From positions 1 to 7,334 of the forward strand of contig VBGO01000244.1 in assembly GCA_005882525.1 (NCBI GenBank): a stretch of 7,334 nt of DNA, read 5' to 3'. Positions 5,534 to 7,334 of the stretch are shown in pieces; within the stretch, counting starts at the first letter, position 1, and each line of letters starts with the position of its first letter. Position numbers and translations under genes: made by a program. The DNA is from Chloroflexota bacterium (GTDB taxonomy: Bacteria > Chloroflexota > Dormibacteria > CF-121). Below the pieces are notes generated by a model. The model saw nothing but the letters and a program-made list of their open reading frames with translations, was not told the origin of the DNA and did not search any database.

Positions 5534-6522
5534 GCGGAGACCGGAACCCGCGGCTCCGACGCCGCACGGCTGCGGGCGACCACGATGAGGGCGACCGCGG
5601 CGATGATGATGCCACCCGCGATCACGAGACGCGCGGTGATCGCCTCACCGAGAAAGATGGTGCCCAGAATGACGGCAACCACCGGGTTGACGTAGGCGTA
5701 GGTCGACACCAGCGACAGGGGCGCAGCGCGAAGCAGCCATACGTAGGCGCTGAAACCGACCAGGCTGCCGAAGACGATCAGGTAGCCCAAGGCCACGATC
5801 GAGGTGGTCGAAACGTGCTGCCAATGCACGCGGGCGAGTTCGCCGGTCACGATGCTCGCGACCCCAAACAGGACGCCTGCGCAGAGCATTTCCATGGAGG
5901 CGGCCACCAGCGGACGGCTCGGCAGCTTGACGTGACGAGTAAAGACGGATCCGATCGCCCAGCAAAGGGGGGCGGCCAGCGCCAGGGCGGCACCGAACAG
6001 GTTGACGTGGCCGGTCCCGGGGGACCCGATCAGGAACGCTACGCCCGCAAATCCGAGTAACAGGCCGGCGATGACCAGCGCGGGCAGGCGGCGGCCAAAG
6101 ACCACACGATCGATGACCGCCATCCACAACGGCGACGTCGCGACCAGCAGCGCGACGATACCGATGGGCACGTATTGCTCGGCAAGGATGACGCCGCCGT
6201 TGCCGGCGACGAGCATCAGGCCGCCGATCAGGAGGGCTGCGATCCATTGCCGGGAACCGAGGCGATCCCCACGCGTATCACCGGTTCGGAAGGTGAGCAG
6301 GTAGAGCACCCCGCCGGCAACGATGAATCGGACGGAGCCCATCAAGAGGGGCGGGATGGTGTCGATCGCGTATTTGATGCCGAGGTAGGTCGACCCCCAG
6401 AGGATGTATACGGTGCCGAGCGCCAGCCAGATGCGGGCGGCCGGTCTGGCCGCCCGCGCTCCGGCTTGCCGACGCAGCGCCTCGGCCACGCTAGCCGGTG
6501 CGAACTTTCGTGCGGTTGCCAC
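5530..6522 (-). CDS. EamA/DMT-superfamily 10-helix membrane transporter
   Basis: The protein has 330 residues, with a basic N-terminal tail (1-30) and ten predicted membrane helices at roughly 32-54, 57-78, 92-114, 117-137, 146-166, 174-194, 203-225, 239-264, 270-292 and 297-316. This is the usual double-EamA layout of the drug/metabolite transporter superfamily. LWGSTYLGIKYAI (41-53) is the classic helix 1 motif of YedA/RhaT-like members. PLWMAVIDR (131-139) and YVNPVVAVILGTIFLGE (277-293) are the corresponding ends of repeats 1 and 2. It probably exports a metabolite or amino acid; the substrate is unknown. The start is GTG at 6522 with AGG 6 bases upstream. It lies 21 bases downstream of the small protein gene on the same strand, so the two probably share a transcript from the promoter at 6768-6796. 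Confidence 0.93.
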   Translation of the reverse strand: MATARKFAPASVAEALRRQAGARAARPAARIWLALGTVYILWGSTYLGIKYAIDTIPPLLMGSVRFIVAGGVLYLLTFRTGDTRGDRLGSRQWIAALLIGGLMLVAGNGGVILAEQYVPIGIVALLVATSPLWMAVIDRVVFGRRLPALVIAGLLLGFAGVAFLIGSPGTGHVNLFGAALALAAPLCWAIGSVFTRHVKLPSRPLVAASMEMLCAGVLFGVASIVTGELARVHWQHVSTTSIVALGYLIVFGSLVGFSAYVWLLRAAPLSLVSTYAYVNPVVAVILGTIFLGEAITARLVIAGGIIIAAVALIVVARSRAASEPRVPVSA

Positions 6523-6543
6523 TCACGACCTGGGCGCGGCGGC

Positions 6544-6717
6544 TCAGGCCGCCTTCCGGTCGTCGTCGCGCCGGCGCGCCAGCGGCCAGCGCAGGCGCGA
6601 ATGGTCGTGGCCGTGGGCGTGCTGGGCGCGCCGGATCAGCCGGCGCTGGCTGGCCTCGCGCTCGAGCTGCGCGTGCTTGTCCATGGCCCACGTATACAAA
6701 GAGTAGTAATCGTTCAT
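6544..6717 (-). CDS. Small basic His-rich hypothetical protein, 57 residues
   Basis: This short frame starts at ATG 6717-6715 and ends with TGA at 6546-6544. It begins MNDYYSLYTWAMDKHAQLER, continues with an Arg/Glu-rich helix (REASQRRLIRRAQ), then an alternating histidine run HAHGHDH (His33, 35, 37 and 39), and ends in a basic-acidic tail (ARRRDDDRKAA). No function is recognised. The His-x-His pattern could bind metal, which is inference. GAGGTG lies 5 bases upstream of the ATG as a ribosome binding site, and a near-consensus promoter sits 50-80 bases upstream. The gene directly precedes the EamA transporter with a 21-base gap, a typical operon arrangement. The opening M-N-D-Y-x-W-like segment followed by an Arg/Glu helix recalls small orphan proteins common in high-GC Gram-positive-like genomes. 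There is no membrane helix. Opposite-strand frames here lack comparable signals. Confidence 0.7.
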   Translation of the reverse strand: MNDYYSLYTWAMDKHAQLEREASQRRLIRRAQHAHGHDHSRLRWPLARRRDDDRKAA

Positions 6718-6748
6718 CGTGTCACCTCGCTGTAACCGTTTCGCTATC

Positions 6749-6781
6749 TTAGACTAGTTACACCGGTATTTTAGCCTGTTA
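6749..6781. repeat. Imperfect direct repeat in the divergent promoter region (possible operator)
   Basis: TTAGACTAGTTA at 6749-6760 and TTAGCCTGTTA at 6771-6781 are near copies, starting 22 bases apart, about two DNA helix turns. The second copy overlaps the -10 box and part of the spacer of the - strand promoter. TGTAAC (6731-6736) and GTTACA (6757-6762, and again 6810-6815) add inverted half-sites around it. Spacing by helix turns over a promoter is typical of operator DNA, but chance similarity in a short AT-rich stretch cannot be excluded. Confidence 0.4.
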
Positions 6782-6785
6782 GATT
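6757..6785 (+). promoter_or_regulatory. Weak candidate promoter for the CGNR-type regulator
   Basis: GTTACA (6757-6762), a 17-base spacer, and TAGATT (6780-6785) each match four of six consensus positions. It would fire opposite to and overlap the stronger - strand promoter, so the two would compete for RNA polymerase. An alternative -10, TATAAG at 6801-6806, would start the transcript only a few bases before the GTG at 6817. The choice cannot be made from sequence alone. Confidence 0.3.
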
Positions 6786-6796
6786 TAACCCGTCAA
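6768..6796 (-). promoter_or_regulatory. Near-consensus sigma70 promoter for the small protein-EamA operon
   Basis: Read on the - strand, TTGACG (6796-6791) is followed by exactly 17 bases and TAAAAT (6773-6768). Each box matches five of six consensus positions. Transcription would begin near 6761, giving a leader of about 44 bases before the ATG at 6717. The region is much richer in A/T than the flanking genes. Direct repeats and inverted half-sites overlap the promoter, so it is probably regulated. Confidence 0.7.
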
Positions 6797-6816
6797 GGGG
6801 TATAAGGGGGTTACAG

Positions 6817-7334
6817 GTGAACGAGTCGGTAACAGGTTCGGCGCCTCTGATGCCCATGGTGGTCGGACACCTGGCGCGGCTCCAGACCGGCTTGGATTTC
6901 ATCAATACGCTGGATCTCTGGCCCGTCAGCCATGACCACCTGGATTCTCCGGGCACCGCCCTGGACTGGCTCTGCGAGCACGACCTGATGCACCGGGAGG
7001 CGCGGGTTCACCTCCTCTCCCAGTATGGCGCGTCTCCTTCGAGTGGCCTCGAGATGCTGGTCCGGCTCCGCCGCGTTCGGCAAGCGATGCGCGGCGTGCT
7101 GGAGGCCGCCGCCACCCGCCGGGCTCCCGATGCCGGCGATCTGGACGAGATCAACCGAGCGCTCCGCACGCACTACATCTATGAGCTCGTTCCGGCGACC
7201 GACGGCGTTTCGTTGGACCACCGCCACCAGGGGGACCCGGTGGACGGCGCCATCGCCCGGCTGGCCGAGGCCATCGCCCGTGAATTGATCCAGGGGGATA
7301 CCGAGAGATTGCGGATCTGCGAAAACGCGCAATG
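6817..7334 (+). CDS. CGNR zinc-finger (ABATE domain) transcription regulator, N-terminal part, truncated by window end
   Basis: Of this gene 172 codons are visible with no stop; it continues beyond the window. LDFINTLDL (residues 26-34) is the conserved opening of the ABATE domain (D-F-x-N-T). Helices typical of the domain follow: TALDWLCEHDL (47-57), LEMLVRLRRVRQAMRGVLEA (78-97) and GAIARLAEAIARELI (144-158). RLRICENAQ (164-172) is the exact lead-in to the CGNR zinc finger, R-C/L-R-x-C-x-x-x-x-C, so Cys168 is the first predicted zinc ligand; the next, at the cut codon TG-, would be Cys. The rest of the finger and its CGNR box lie outside. Family members are putative stress-related DNA-binding regulators. 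GTG at 6817 is chosen because AAGGGGG (6804-6810) lies 6 bases upstream; ATG at 6850 or 6856 is less well placed. It diverges from the small protein-EamA operon, a usual place for its regulator. Confidence 0.85.
   Translation, partial: MNESVTGSAPLMPMVVGHLARLQTGLDFINTLDLWPVSHDHLDSPGTALDWLCEHDLMHREARVHLLSQYGASPSSGLEMLVRLRRVRQAMRGVLEAAATRRAPDAGDLDEINRALRTHYIYELVPATDGVSLDHRHQGDPVDGAIARLAEAIARELIQGDTERLRICENAQ

Noticed and set aside
5645..6247. Second - strand frame of 200 residues inside the EamA gene
   Set aside because: Arg/Pro-rich frame-shifted shadow of the transporter; no hydrophobic helices or motifs.
6175..6735. + strand frame of 186 residues opposite the EamA and small protein genes
   Set aside because: Low-complexity Gly/Arg/Ala-rich antisense shadow without a ribosome binding site or family resemblance.
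6811..7332. Long - strand open frame opposite the CGNR regulator
   Set aside because: It is a shadow of the + strand ABATE-domain gene, which has family motifs and a good ribosome binding site; the - strand translation shows no recognisable domain.

Overview
The window is high-GC, gene-dense bacterial DNA with short intergenic gaps, GTG/TTG starts, lipobox-type lipoproteins, an ATP-dependent DNA ligase of the archaeal/actinobacterial type and a CGNR-family regulator. This mix suggests a high-GC Terrabacteria-type genome such as Chloroflexota/Dormibacterota or Actinomycetota. That assignment is inference; nothing in the window fixes the taxon. No rRNA, tRNA, CRISPR, IS element or phage gene was seen.

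Left part (1-2004, + strand). The tail of an SHOCT-domain protein is followed by an aldo/keto reductase with an intact catalytic tetrad. Seven bases later comes a PPOX-class split-barrel (FMN/F420-type) protein, probably co-transcribed with it. A less GC-rich gap of about 106 bases carries a candidate promoter and a strong ribosome binding site for an unrecognised 122-residue charged helical protein.

Middle (2010-5533, + strand). After a small hairpin come three tandem paralogous lipoprotein genes of about 200 residues each. They look like LppX/LprG/LolA-type half-barrel lipoproteins, and they are packed with a 2-base gap and then a likely overlap or abutment. An ATP-dependent DNA ligase follows. 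It is broken into two frames near position 4275: the N-terminal DNA-binding region ends at a premature TGA, and the nucleotidyltransferase plus OB-fold part continues in another frame. The junction looks like a short internal deletion that shifted the frame. The ligase reading frame overlaps the convergent transporter gene by 4 bases at the stop codons.

Right part (5530-7334). On the - strand a 57-residue His-rich small protein and an EamA/DMT 10-helix transporter form a likely two-gene operon behind a near-consensus promoter. Diverging from it on the + strand is a CGNR-type (ABATE domain) transcription regulator, cut off by the window end just as its zinc finger begins. The shared 99-base AT-rich intergenic region holds face-to-face promoters and repeated half-sites. 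This suggests, but does not prove, that the regulator controls the transporter operon and itself.

The most interesting points are the disrupted ligase, the tandem lipoprotein triplet, the overlooked small His-rich protein and the operator-like divergent promoter region.
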